The position numbers and the translations under genes were made by a program. Source: an uncultured Oscillospiraceae bacterium (GTDB lineage Bacteria; Bacillota_A; Clostridia; Oscillospirales; Oscillospiraceae). Taken from it: a stretch of 12,909 bases of DNA. Below the pieces are notes generated by a model that saw only the letters and a program-made list of their open reading frames with translations, was not told the origin of the DNA and did no database searches. Shown one piece after another: positions 6,562 through 12,745 of this stretch (position 1 is the stretch's first letter; the number at the start of each line of letters is the position of its first letter). The stretch spans positions 1 to 12,909 of the forward strand of contig CANRMG010000034.1 in the NCBI GenBank assembly GCA_947631675.1, written 5' to 3'.

Positions 6562-7218
6562 ATGACGGACGACGTGCGAAAGGACCTGTCGGTCCTGTGG
6601 GACTACATGCACGTAAACATGGTCCCCGCCCCGGCGGATGTGATCGTGGGCTTCGGCTGCTACGACGAGCTCATCCCCCTGCGGGCGGCGGAGCTTTATA
6701 AGGCGGGCCTGGCGCCCTGGGTGGTGTTCTCCGGGGGCCTGGGCCGCAACACGGCCGGGCTCTGGCATAGCTCCGAGGCGGAGCGCTTCGCCACCATCGC
6801 CATGGACGCCGGGGTGCCGGCGGAGGCCATCATCCTGGAGACCCGCTCGGCCAACTGCGCGGAGAACTACCGGTTCACCAAGGAGCTTCTGGCCCGGCGG
6901 GGCACCCCCGCGGCCCGGGTGCTGGCGGTGCACAAGCCCTACATGGAGCGGCGGGTGTTCGCCGCCATGCCCGTCTACTGGCCCGAGGCAGAGCTCACCG
7001 TGACCTCCCCCCAGGTCACCATGGACGAACACATCCGCATGGCCCGGCGCGTGGGCATGACGGAGCGGGGCGTGATCGAGACGGTGGTAGGCGACGTACA
7101 GCGTATGACTGTATATGCCGCGGCGGGCTGGCAGATACCCCAGCTCATCCCCCCGGATGCAGAGGAGGCCTATGACCGACTCCTGGCCGCCGGATACACC
7201 GGACAGCTTGCAAAATAG
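6562..7218 (+). CDS. DUF218/YdcF-family protein
   Basis: A 218-residue soluble protein of the DUF218 (YdcF/SanA/ElyC) family. The family pattern is clear: ADVIVGFGCYDE (25-36) followed by an Arg at 41, VVFSGGLG (54-61), EAERFATIAMDAGVP (72-86), the acidic-Arg block LETRSANCAENYRFTKELL (92-110), and VHKPYMERR (123-131). There is no N-terminal membrane helix, so it resembles the cytoplasmic YdcF branch rather than the membrane-anchored SanA/ElyC branch. E. coli YdcF has been reported to bind S-adenosylmethionine, which is interesting next to a radical SAM gene, but a shared pathway is only inference. The ATG at 6562 lies one nt after the radical SAM stop. Confidence 0.87.
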   Translation: MTDDVRKDLSVLWDYMHVNMVPAPADVIVGFGCYDELIPLRAAELYKAGLAPWVVFSGGLGRNTAGLWHSSEAERFATIAMDAGVPAEAIILETRSANCAENYRFTKELLARRGTPAARVLAVHKPYMERRVFAAMPVYWPEAELTVTSPQVTMDEHIRMARRVGMTERGVIETVVGDVQRMTVYAAAGWQIPQLIPPDAEEAYDRLLAAGYTGQLAK

Positions 7219-7221
7219 GCG

Positions 7222-7255
7222 AAAAACCGCCTCCCGCAAGGGGGCCGGCGGTCTT
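7222..7255 (+). terminator. Weak hairpin, possible terminator after the DUF218 gene
   Basis: ACCGCC (7226-7231) pairs with GGCGGT (7247-7252), with an inner CCC-GCAA-GGG stem. It is preceded by A5 but followed only by CTT, so the U tract is poor. It abuts the -35 box of the next promoter. Confidence 0.35.
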
Positions 7256-7281
7256 GACATTACAATGAATCGTATTATAAT
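7254..7281 (+). promoter_or_regulatory. Near-consensus sigma-70 promoter for the 57-aa gene
   Basis: Perfect TTGACA (7254-7259), 16-bp A/T-rich spacer, perfect TATAAT (7276-7281). This is the closest match to consensus in the window. The predicted start of transcription is near 7288. Confidence 0.85.
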
Positions 7282-7290
7282 TAATAATAT

Positions 7291-7306
7291 GATCTTGTAT
7301 AAGATC
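7291..7306. promoter_or_regulatory. Palindrome at the transcript 5' end: operator or leader hairpin
   Basis: GATCTT-GTAT-AAGATC, perfect 6-bp arms, starting only a few nt after the predicted transcription start. Position and symmetry fit either a repressor site just downstream of the promoter or a 5' stem-loop that protects the mRNA. Confidence 0.5.
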
Positions 7307-7341
7307 GGCGCTCATAGTCTTTGAAAGGGGGACTGTGTATC

Positions 7342-7515
7342 ATGGCGGACGAGTACAAGAGATCCTATTTCATCCTGTTCAATGGTATCACGGATACGCT
7401 GGCGGCGCTGGATGCCGGCAAACTGGCCGAGGCGCGTACGCGGCTCATCCGGGCCCAGCAGGAGGCGGAGGAAGCGTACATAAGTCAGGACGGCGGAGTC
7501 GAGAATAACACATAA
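7342..7515 (+). CDS. 57-residue small protein of unknown function
   Basis: Encodes a 57-aa acidic, soluble, probably helical protein: MADEYKRSYFILFNGITDTL, then AALDAGKLAEARTRLIRAQQ, then EAEEAYISQDGGVENNT. The amphipathic helix pattern (residues 5-47) with Ala/Glu/Arg-rich turns suggests a helical hairpin. No signal peptide, membrane segment or Cys is present. The ATG at 7342 is chosen over an in-frame ATG at 7321 because AAAGGGGGA (7324-7332) lies 9 nt upstream of it and would be inside the longer reading frame. It has its own near-consensus promoter, a palindromic leader and a strong terminator, so it is a discrete, probably abundant, single-gene transcript. I do not recognise a characterised family. 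Confidence 0.8.
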   Translation: MADEYKRSYFILFNGITDTLAALDAGKLAEARTRLIRAQQEAEEAYISQDGGVENNT

Positions 7516-7547
7516 AAAGACCGGGAAGCGACGCTTCCCGGTCTTTT
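7515..7547. terminator. Strong bidirectional intrinsic terminator
   Basis: A 16-bp inverted repeat: AAAAGACCGGGAAGCG (7515-7530) and CGCTTCCCGGTCTTTT (7532-7547), separated by one nt (effective loop a few nt larger). A and T tracts on both sides serve the 57-aa gene and the converging greA. Confidence 0.94.
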
Positions 7548-7552
7548 CTCCC

Positions 7553-8053
7553 TCAGAAGGGGCTTATCTCCATGGTGTCGTCGTCCGCGCCCTTTTCGAT
7601 GGCCCGGATCTGGGCCCAGTAGCCGCCTTCGCCAATCTTCACGAATACCCGGTCCCCCACCTTATGGCCAATCACGGCCTGGCCCACGGGGGATTCCTTG
7701 CTGATGAGGCCCTTCATGGGATTTTGGCGCAGGGTGGTCACCAGGGTGATGACCTCCTCCTCGCCCTCGTCCTCCATGTACAGCGTCACCCGGTCGAACA
7801 ACCCCGCCTCGTCGGCCTGGGACCTGGCCTCGATGACCACCGCCGAGGCGATCATCCGCTTCAGGTAGCGGATGCGGCTCTCGTTCTTGTTTTTGGCCTG
7901 CTTGGCGGCCTTGTACTCGAAGTTTTCGGACAGGTCCCCGAACCCCCGGGCGGTCTGTACGTCCGCGATGAGCTTGGGGCGCAGCTCCGTCTCCCGGTAG
8001 TCGATCTCCTCCTGCATCTTGCGGATATCCACCGCCGTCAATTCGTCGTGCAT
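7553..8053 (-). CDS. greA: Transcription elongation factor GreA
   Basis: Rescues backtracked RNA polymerase by stimulating cleavage of the nascent RNA 3' end. The product is 166 residues. The N-terminal coiled coil (about residues 5-72) carries the acidic tip GDLSENFEYKAAK (39-51); D40 and E43 match E. coli Asp41 and Glu44. The C-terminal FKBP-like domain (about 83-160) includes ISKESPVGQAVIGHKVGD (117-134). Possible ATGs are at 8101, 8059 and 8053. The last is preferred because GGAGG (complement of 8061-8065) ends 7 nt before it and only 1 nt before 8059; the longest form would run through the promoter. It is transcribed alone from a good promoter and ends at the shared terminator. Confidence 0.93.
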   Translation of the reverse strand: MHDELTAVDIRKMQEEIDYRETELRPKLIADVQTARGFGDLSENFEYKAAKQAKNKNESRIRYLKRMIASAVVIEARSQADEAGLFDRVTLYMEDEGEEEVITLVTTLRQNPMKGLISKESPVGQAVIGHKVGDRVFVKIGEGGYWAQIRAIEKGADDDTMEISPF

Positions 8054-8072
8054 CGTCATCCCTCCGACCGAT

Positions 8073-8101
8073 ACTGTAGTCCAAATCTCCAAAAATGTCA
8101 A
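8073..8101 (-). promoter_or_regulatory. Sigma-70 promoter for greA
   Basis: Minus strand: perfect TTGACA (complement of 8096-8101), 17-bp spacer, TACAGT (complement of 8073-8078). The predicted leader is short, about 12-15 nt, and includes GGAGG. Confidence 0.78.
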
Positions 8102-8117
8102 TTGGACCGATCAGGCA

Positions 8118-8146
8118 TTTCCAAGGGCGGGCAGGTGTGATATACT
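8118..8146 (+). promoter_or_regulatory. Extended -10 promoter for folC, predicting a leaderless mRNA
   Basis: TTTCCA (8118-8123, four of six consensus bases), 17-bp spacer, TATACT (8141-8146), preceded by an extended TGA (8138-8140). Transcription would start at about 8152-8154, which is the folC ATG at 8153. Confidence 0.62.
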
Positions 8147-8152
8147 GCCCGT

Positions 8153-9391
8153 ATGGACCTTGATTTTCTCCAATTTTACACGGATACGCCCAAGTTCACC
8201 CACGCCCCCGGTCTGGATGTGATGCGGGCTCTCTGTGCCCGGCTGGGGGACCCTCAGCGGGGCCTTAAGTGCGTGCACATCGCCGGCACCAACGGCAAGG
8301 GCTCCTGCGCCGCCATGGTCAGCGCCATGCTCCGGGCGGCGGGCCATAAGACGGGCCTCTACACCTCCCCGGACCTGACCGGGCCATGGGAGCGGATGCA
8401 GGTGGATGGAGTTTACATAAATATTCCTGACTTCGCCCGCATCACCGCAAAGGTGAAGGCCGCCTGCGCGGGGCTGGAGGAGCCCAGCTATTTCGAGAAG
8501 ATGAGCGCCGCGGCGTTCCTATGGTTTCAGGAGCAGCGGTGCGATTATGTGGTGCTGGAGACGGGGCTGGGCGGCCGGCTGGACGCTACGAATGTGATAG
8601 AAATCCCCGCTGTATCGGTCATTATGCCCATCGGCATGGACCACATGGCCGTGCTGGGCGATACCCTGGCCGCCATCGCCGGGGAAAAGGCGGGCATTAT
8701 AAAACCCGCCTGTCCTGCTGTCACCGCTGCCCAGCCCACCGAGGCCCTGGCGGTCATACAAGACCGAGCGAAAGCGGTGGGCGCGCCGTTGCATGAAGTT
8801 GACATAACTAAACTCACCGTCCTGTCCCGCTCCCCCGCCGGGCAGCGGTTCTCCTACGGGGAACTGGAGGACGCGGCCCTGCCCCTGCTGGGCCGGCACC
8901 AGGCGGAGAACGCCTGCGCCGCCATGGAGGCGGGCCGGGTCCTGGGACTGACCGAGGACGCCATGCGAACGGGTCTTGCGAACGCTCAGTGGCCCTGCAG
9001 GTTCGAGCTCGTCTCTGCGGACCCGCCCTTCGTCCTGGACGGGGCCCACAACGGCCACGGGGCGGCGGCCCTGGCGGCGGGACTCAAAGAGTACTTCCCC
9101 GGCCAGCGGTTCACCATGGTCATGGGCGTCATGGCGGACAAGCCCTGGCGGGAGATGCTCACGCTCATAGAGCCCCTGGCCGCCCGGTTCCTATGCATCG
9201 CCCCGGAGGGGCCCCGGGCCCTGCCGGCGGCAGAGCTGGCGGCGGCCATAAAGGCCGTGCCCGCCGAGACCGCCGACACCCTTCCCGAAGCGCTGGCCAA
9301 GTGCCGGGCCTATGGCGGGCCTGTGTGCGCCTTCGGGTCCCTGTACTACATCGGCCACCTGCGAGAGTTATTAAAGGAGGAAGCACCATGA
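8153..9391 (+). CDS. folC: Folylpolyglutamate synthase / dihydrofolate synthase
   Basis: ATP-dependent ligase that adds glutamate to folates (and, in bifunctional members, to dihydropteroate), keeping them in the cell and making them good cofactors. The product is 412 residues, slightly short for the family. The P-loop HIAGTNGKGS (42-51), LETGLGGRLDATN (135-147), GMDHMAVLGDTLAAIAGEKAG (161-181, K179 being the usual carbamylated Lys) and the C-terminal DGAHN (296-300) are all present. The Pro that often follows DGAHN is Gly here. The ATG at 8153 is the only start: an in-frame stop lies at 8138-8140 and the next Met is residue 24. There is no Shine-Dalgarno sequence at useful spacing. Its TGA overlaps the fchA ATG (ATGA), so it heads a folC-fchA-folD operon. 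Confidence 0.94.
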   Translation: MDLDFLQFYTDTPKFTHAPGLDVMRALCARLGDPQRGLKCVHIAGTNGKGSCAAMVSAMLRAAGHKTGLYTSPDLTGPWERMQVDGVYINIPDFARITAKVKAACAGLEEPSYFEKMSAAAFLWFQEQRCDYVVLETGLGGRLDATNVIEIPAVSVIMPIGMDHMAVLGDTLAAIAGEKAGIIKPACPAVTAAQPTEALAVIQDRAKAVGAPLHEVDITKLTVLSRSPAGQRFSYGELEDAALPLLGRHQAENACAAMEAGRVLGLTEDAMRTGLANAQWPCRFELVSADPPFVLDGAHNGHGAAALAAGLKEYFPGQRFTMVMGVMADKPWREMLTLIEPLAARFLCIAPEGPRALPAAELAAAIKAVPAETADTLPEALAKCRAYGGPVCAFGSLYYIGHLRELLKEEAP

Positions 9392-10008
9392 GCATGATGA
9401 GCGATATGACCCTGGCCCAGTTCACGGAGGTCCTGGGCTCCAAGGCCCCCATCCCCGGGGGCGGCGGGGCCTGCGCCCTGGCGGGTGCCTTGGGGGCGGC
9501 GTTGGGGGCCATGGTGGGCGAGCTCACCCTGGGCAAGCCCAAGTATGCCGCCGTGGAGGAGCAAATGGCGGACCTGACGGCCAAAGCCAAGGAGCTTTCC
9601 AAAAAGCTGCTGGCCCTCATCGATGCGGACGCCGAGGCATTTCTGCCCCTGAGCCGGGCCTACGCCATCCCCAAGTACGTCACCGGCCGGGACGAGGAGC
9701 TGGAACGGTGCACCCATCTGGCCGCCCAGCCGCCCATGGAGATGGTGCGGCTCGTCTGCGAGGCCATTGAGCTCATGGAGGGCTTCGCCCAAATGGGCAG
9801 CGTGCTGGCGGTGTCCGACGCCGCCACCGGCGCGGCCCTCTGCCGGGGGGCGCTCTACGGCGCGGCGGTGAACGTGAAGGTGAACACCAAGTCCATGACC
9901 GATAGGGCCTATGCCGACGAGATAAACGTCGAGGTGGACCGGCTTCTGGCAGACTACGGCGACCGGGCCGAGAAGGTCCTGGCCGATATATACGGGAGGT
10001 ATGCGTGA
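9388..10008 (+). CDS. fchA: Methenyl-THF cyclohydrolase / formimino-THF cyclodeaminase family protein
   Basis: A 206-residue stand-alone cyclodeaminase-type protein, the size of FchA. The glycine-rich block PIPGGGGACALAGALGAALG (21-40) and SDAATGAALCRGALYGAAVN (143-162) are the family hallmarks. Family members either remove ammonia from 5-formimino-THF or hydrolyse 5,10-methenyl-THF to 10-formyl-THF. No glutamate formiminotransferase domain or histidine-degradation gene is nearby, and the next gene is a FolD with altered active-site residues, so the cyclohydrolase role is favoured here by inference. AAAGGAGG (9373-9380) lies 7 nt before the ATG. The start overlaps the folC stop by 4 nt and the stop overlaps the folD start by 1 nt, so expression is coupled. 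Confidence 0.88.
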   Translation: MSMMSDMTLAQFTEVLGSKAPIPGGGGACALAGALGAALGAMVGELTLGKPKYAAVEEQMADLTAKAKELSKKLLALIDADAEAFLPLSRAYAIPKYVTGRDEELERCTHLAAQPPMEMVRLVCEAIELMEGFAQMGSVLAVSDAATGAALCRGALYGAAVNVKVNTKSMTDRAYADEINVEVDRLLADYGDRAEKVLADIYGRYA

Positions 10009-10862
10009 TGGCGGAACTGCTAAAAGGCGCGCCAGTGGCGGAGGTCCTGGCGGCGGACACGGCGGCGAGGGCCGCGGCATTGGCGGAAAAGGGCGTCACC
10101 CCTACGCTGGCGATCCTGCGGGTGGGCGAGCGGCCCGACGACCTCTCCTATGAAAGGGGCGCCATGAAGCGCTGCGCCGCCGCGGGCGTGGCAGTGAAGA
10201 ATGTGGTCCTGCCTGCGGACGTGTCCCAGGAGGCCCTCATGGACGCCATTCAGACCCTCAACGAGGATAACAGCATTCACGGGGTGCTCATGATGCGGCC
10301 CCTGCCCGCGCCCCTGGACAACGAGGCGGCCCGGCGGGCCCTCTCCCCTTCCAAGGACGTGGACGGCGTCACCGACGGCTCCCTGGCCGGAGTGTTCACC
10401 GGCTCCGGGGAGGGCTTTGCCCCCTGCACCGCCCAGGCGGCGGTGGAGCTGCTGGACTACTATAATGTCCCCATGAGAGGCGCTCACGCGGTCATCGCCG
10501 GGCGCAGCCTGGTGGTGGGCCGGCCCGCCGCCATGCTGCTGATGGAGCAGGGCGCCACGGTCACCATCTGCCACAGCGGCACCAGGGATCTGGCCGCCGA
10601 GACCCGGCGGGGGGACGTCGTGGTGGCTGCCATCGGGAAGATGGGCTATTTCGGCAAAGAACACTTCGCCCCCGGCGCAGTGGTGGTGGATGTGGGCATC
10701 CACTTTGACGAGTCCATCGGCAAGCTCCGGGGCGACGTGCGCACCGACGAGGCCGCGACCGTGGTGGGCGCCATCACGCCGGTGCCCGGCGGTCTGGGGG
10801 CCGTGACCACGGCGGTGCTGGTCAAGCACGTGGTCCAGGCGGCAGAGAAGGCTGCAAAGTAA
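10008..10862 (+). CDS. folD: FolD-family methylene-THF dehydrogenase, probably lacking cyclohydrolase activity
   Basis: A 284-residue FolD homologue. The NADP-binding Rossmann part is intact (AGRSLVVGRPAA 164-175, TICHSGT 186-192, VVVDVGIHFD 215-224, ITPVPGGLGAVTT 246-258), as is KDVDG (116-120) with D119 matching E. coli Asp121. In the substrate half, ungapped comparison of SYERGAMKRC (47-56) with the usual SYVxxKxKAC places Tyr48 at E. coli Tyr50 but Ala52 at catalytic Lys54. In GVLMMRPLP (92-100) Met96 replaces the usual Gln98. Loss of this Lys abolishes cyclohydrolase but not dehydrogenase activity in studied FolD-type enzymes. The ATG at 10008 follows GGGAGG by 8 nt and overlaps the fchA stop (TGATG); a GTG one codon earlier is less likely. 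The family is certain; loss of cyclohydrolase is inference. Confidence 0.93.
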   Translation: MAELLKGAPVAEVLAADTAARAAALAEKGVTPTLAILRVGERPDDLSYERGAMKRCAAAGVAVKNVVLPADVSQEALMDAIQTLNEDNSIHGVLMMRPLPAPLDNEAARRALSPSKDVDGVTDGSLAGVFTGSGEGFAPCTAQAAVELLDYYNVPMRGAHAVIAGRSLVVGRPAAMLLMEQGATVTICHSGTRDLAAETRRGDVVVAAIGKMGYFGKEHFAPGAVVVDVGIHFDESIGKLRGDVRTDEAATVVGAITPVPGGLGAVTTAVLVKHVVQAAEKAAK

Positions 10863-11092
10863 GCGAAGGCGCTCCCTGCGTCGACAGCATCTCCGGCAAA
10901 CGTCTTCGCTGCGCTCAGCAATATTTGCTCGGAGACGCTGCCTCCTTGGATCGCCGTCGGGTTGGCACACCCACCCGACGCGCGGCTGGAACCGGCAGTG
11001 TCCCGGACGCGGTTGGTGAGCAAAGCGAACTTTAGCGGCAGGGATACTGTCGGGCCAGGCCGCGCAAGCAGAACATTCAGGATAGAGGTATC
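10863..11092. other. 230-bp non-coding region with three large hairpins upstream of the MATE gene
   Basis: No convincing gene. Hairpin 1: 10885-10900 pairs with 10924-10940 (16 pairs, one A-C mismatch and one bulged T) around a 23-nt loop. Hairpin 2: CGTCGGGT (10955-10962) with ACCCGACG (10973-10980), perfect 8 bp. Hairpin 3: 10992-11004 with 11041-11053 (13 bp with two G-U pairs), enclosing a small AAAG-CGAA-CTTT stem (11022-11033). None has a U tract, so they are not ordinary intrinsic terminators. The last 37 bp hold the MATE ribosome site (AGGATAGAGG, 11079-11088). I could not identify a convincing promoter. It may be an intergenic repeat element, a structured leader or a non-coding RNA. 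Confidence 0.6.
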
Positions 11093-12481
11093 ATGACAAA
11101 AACCATCGAGAGAAACGAGATCGTTGATGGCGTGATCTGGAAGCAGCTATTGCTGTTCTTCTTCCCCATCCTCATCGGCTCCTTCTTCCAGCAGCTATAC
11201 AACACCGTGGACACCATCATCGTGGGCCAGTACGTGGGCAAGGAGGCCCTGGCCGGCGTGGGGGCCACGGGCAACGTCATCAACCTCTGGCTGGGCTTTT
11301 TCATAGGCCTGGCCGGGGGCGCGTCGGTCATCATCTCCCACTTCTACGGCGCCCGGGACGACGAGAGCCTTTCAAAGGCCGTGCACACCTCCATCGCCCT
11401 CAGCCTCGCCGGCGGCGTGGTCATCATGATCATCGGCCTGGCCACCGCGAAGGTGTCCCTTCAGATATTGGATGTGGCAGAGGAGGTCATGGACGAGGCC
11501 ATGACCTACATCACCGTGTTCTACTGCGGCATGGTGGCCACGGTCATCTACAACGTTGGCACCGGCATCCTACGGGCCGTGGGAGACTCCAAGCGGCCGC
11601 TCTATATCCTCATCGCCTGCTGCGTGGTGAACATCGTACTGGACCTGCTGTTCGTGGTGGCCTTCCACTGGGACGTGTTTGGCGTGGCCCTGGCCACGGT
11701 CATCTCCCAGGTGGTGAGCGCCCTGCTCATCATGGCGATCCTCATGCAGACCCATGAGGGCTACCGGGTGACGCTTCGGAAGGTCCGCTTCCACGGCGGC
11801 ATGCTCCGGCGTATCATGCGCCTGGGCCTGCCCACGGGCATGCAGTCGGTGCTGTACACCATCTCTAACCTGGTCATCCAGGCCGCCGTCAACTCCTTCG
11901 GCACCGACGCCATGGCCAGTTGGTCCGCCATCAGCCGCATCGACGGCTTCGTGTGGATGATCATGGGCGCCTTCGGCATCTCCGTCACCACCTTCGTGGG
12001 CCAAAACTACGGCGCCGGGCGGTATGACCGGGTCCTGCGGGGCACAAGGGTGTGTCTCGCCATGACGGCGGGGACTATCCTGGTGCTGAGCGTGGCGGAG
12101 ATCGCCTTCGCTGGGCCCATCCTGCGCATCTTCACCGGCGACGAGGCGGTGGTGGCCCTGGGCACTACCTTTGTGCGGGTGTGGGCGCCGGCCTACGTGG
12201 CCTATGTGTTCATCGAGATCTACTCCGGCGCGGCCCGGGGCGTGGGCGAGGCGCTGCCGCCCATGATCATCACCATTTTCGGCGTGTGCGTGCTGCGGCT
12301 CATATGGATATGGTGCGCGCTGCCTCTGCACCGGACCCCCGCCATGGTGGCGGCCAGCTACCCGGTCACCTGGGGCATCACGGCGGTGGTGTTCATCGTC
12401 TACTACCTGCGGATGAACTGGCTGAAACGCCACCTGCCCGCCGGGGCGGAGCTGCCGACCCGACGCGCAGCTGGTGCGTAA
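11093..12481 (+). CDS. MATE-family multidrug/cation efflux transporter
   Basis: A 462-residue inner-membrane exporter that would use an H+ or Na+ gradient to expel small molecules. It has two MatE repeats (about residues 14-175 and 238-400) and about 12 hydrophobic helices. N-terminal signature: FPILIGSFFQQLYNTVDTII (24-43), followed by VGQYVGKEALAGVGATGN. Other family blocks include GTGILRAVGDSKRPLY (156-171), RLGLPTGMQSVLYTISNLVI (242-261) and FVGQNYGAGRYDRV (302-315). This is the large clostridial group related to MepA/NorM/DinF; substrates cannot be predicted. The ATG at 11093 has AGAGG 4 nt upstream and AGGA 10 nt upstream, a rather imperfect site. It appears to be a single gene, separated from folD and from the NifU-like gene by structured non-coding DNA. 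No intrinsic terminator with a U tract follows. Confidence 0.94.
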   Translation: MTKTIERNEIVDGVIWKQLLLFFFPILIGSFFQQLYNTVDTIIVGQYVGKEALAGVGATGNVINLWLGFFIGLAGGASVIISHFYGARDDESLSKAVHTSIALSLAGGVVIMIIGLATAKVSLQILDVAEEVMDEAMTYITVFYCGMVATVIYNVGTGILRAVGDSKRPLYILIACCVVNIVLDLLFVVAFHWDVFGVALATVISQVVSALLIMAILMQTHEGYRVTLRKVRFHGGMLRRIMRLGLPTGMQSVLYTISNLVIQAAVNSFGTDAMASWSAISRIDGFVWMIMGAFGISVTTFVGQNYGAGRYDRVLRGTRVCLAMTAGTILVLSVAEIAFAGPILRIFTGDEAVVALGTTFVRVWAPAYVAYVFIEIYSGAARGVGEALPPMIITIFGVCVLRLIWIWCALPLHRTPAMVAASYPVTWGITAVVFIVYYLRMNWLKRHLPAGAELPTRRAAGA

Positions 12482-12640
12482 TGTGGGGCCCCCATGAAAG
12501 CCCAGCGAAGCGGGTTTCATGGGGAAAAGGAGGAACCGCGGGCCATTCGAGCTTTGCCGCTTGTGGCAAAGTGAGACCTGGCCCGCGTATTCCGACGCTC
12601 TGTCGGGCTGTGCCGCGCTATGCCAGCACAGGAAGGGCCG
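12482..12640. other. Tandem array of four hairpins after the MATE gene
   Basis: No gene seen. Hairpin A: CCCCATGAAA (12490-12499) with TTTCATGGGG (12515-12524), continued by CCC/GGG after one bulged G. Hairpin B: CGCGGGCCA (12537-12545) with TGGCCCGCG (12579-12587), enclosing CTTTGCC (12552-12558) with GGCAAAG (12565-12571). Hairpin C: CCGAC (12592-12596) with GTCGG (12602-12606). Hairpin D: CTGTGC (12608-12613) with GCACAG (12626-12631). An SD-like AAAAGGAGG (12525-12533) lies between A and B but no start codon follows it at useful distance. None of the hairpins has a U tract. Confidence 0.62.
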
Positions 12641-12643
12641 ACA

Positions 12644-12672
12644 TTGACTTTAGGGCCGGGAGATGATATATT
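12644..12672 (+). promoter_or_regulatory. Sigma-70 promoter for the NifU-like gene
   Basis: TTGACT (12644-12649), 17-bp spacer, TATATT (12667-12672). The predicted start is near 12680, giving a leader of about 65 nt. Confidence 0.7.
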
Positions 12673-12691
12673 TACTGTATCTGTAAACCCA

Positions 12692-12711
12692 CCGGCGCGT
12701 CCCACCGCCGG
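12692..12711 (+). promoter_or_regulatory. Leader hairpin upstream of the NifU-like gene
   Basis: CCGGCG (12692-12697) pairs with CGCCGG (12706-12711) around an 8-nt loop, within the predicted 5' leader and ahead of the ribosome site at 12733-12740. It could be regulatory, but nothing proves it. Confidence 0.4.
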
Positions 12712-12745
12712 CAAGCTGAATCATATTGACAGAAGGGAGAAGATC

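Noticed and set aside
9388..10008. Histidine-degradation (hut) locus suggested by the cyclodeaminase family
   Set aside because: No hutH, hutU, hutI or formiminotransferase domain is in the window; the neighbours are folC and folD, which fits folate one-carbon metabolism better.
10646..11023. Minus-strand open frame of 125 codons extending into the folD-MATE gap
   Set aside because: The C-terminal part is antisense to folD and the rest is read through hairpins. The amino-acid run looks protein-like in places, but I see no ribosome site or family, so it is more likely structural DNA.
10863..11092. Intrinsic terminator for the folC-fchA-folD operon
   Set aside because: Hairpins are present but none is followed by a U tract, so I list the region as structured non-coding DNA instead.
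12725..12730. TTGACA close to the NifU-like start as a promoter -35
   Set aside because: No -10 hexamer fits between it and the ATG at 12746; TTGACT-N17-TATATT upstream is the better promoter.
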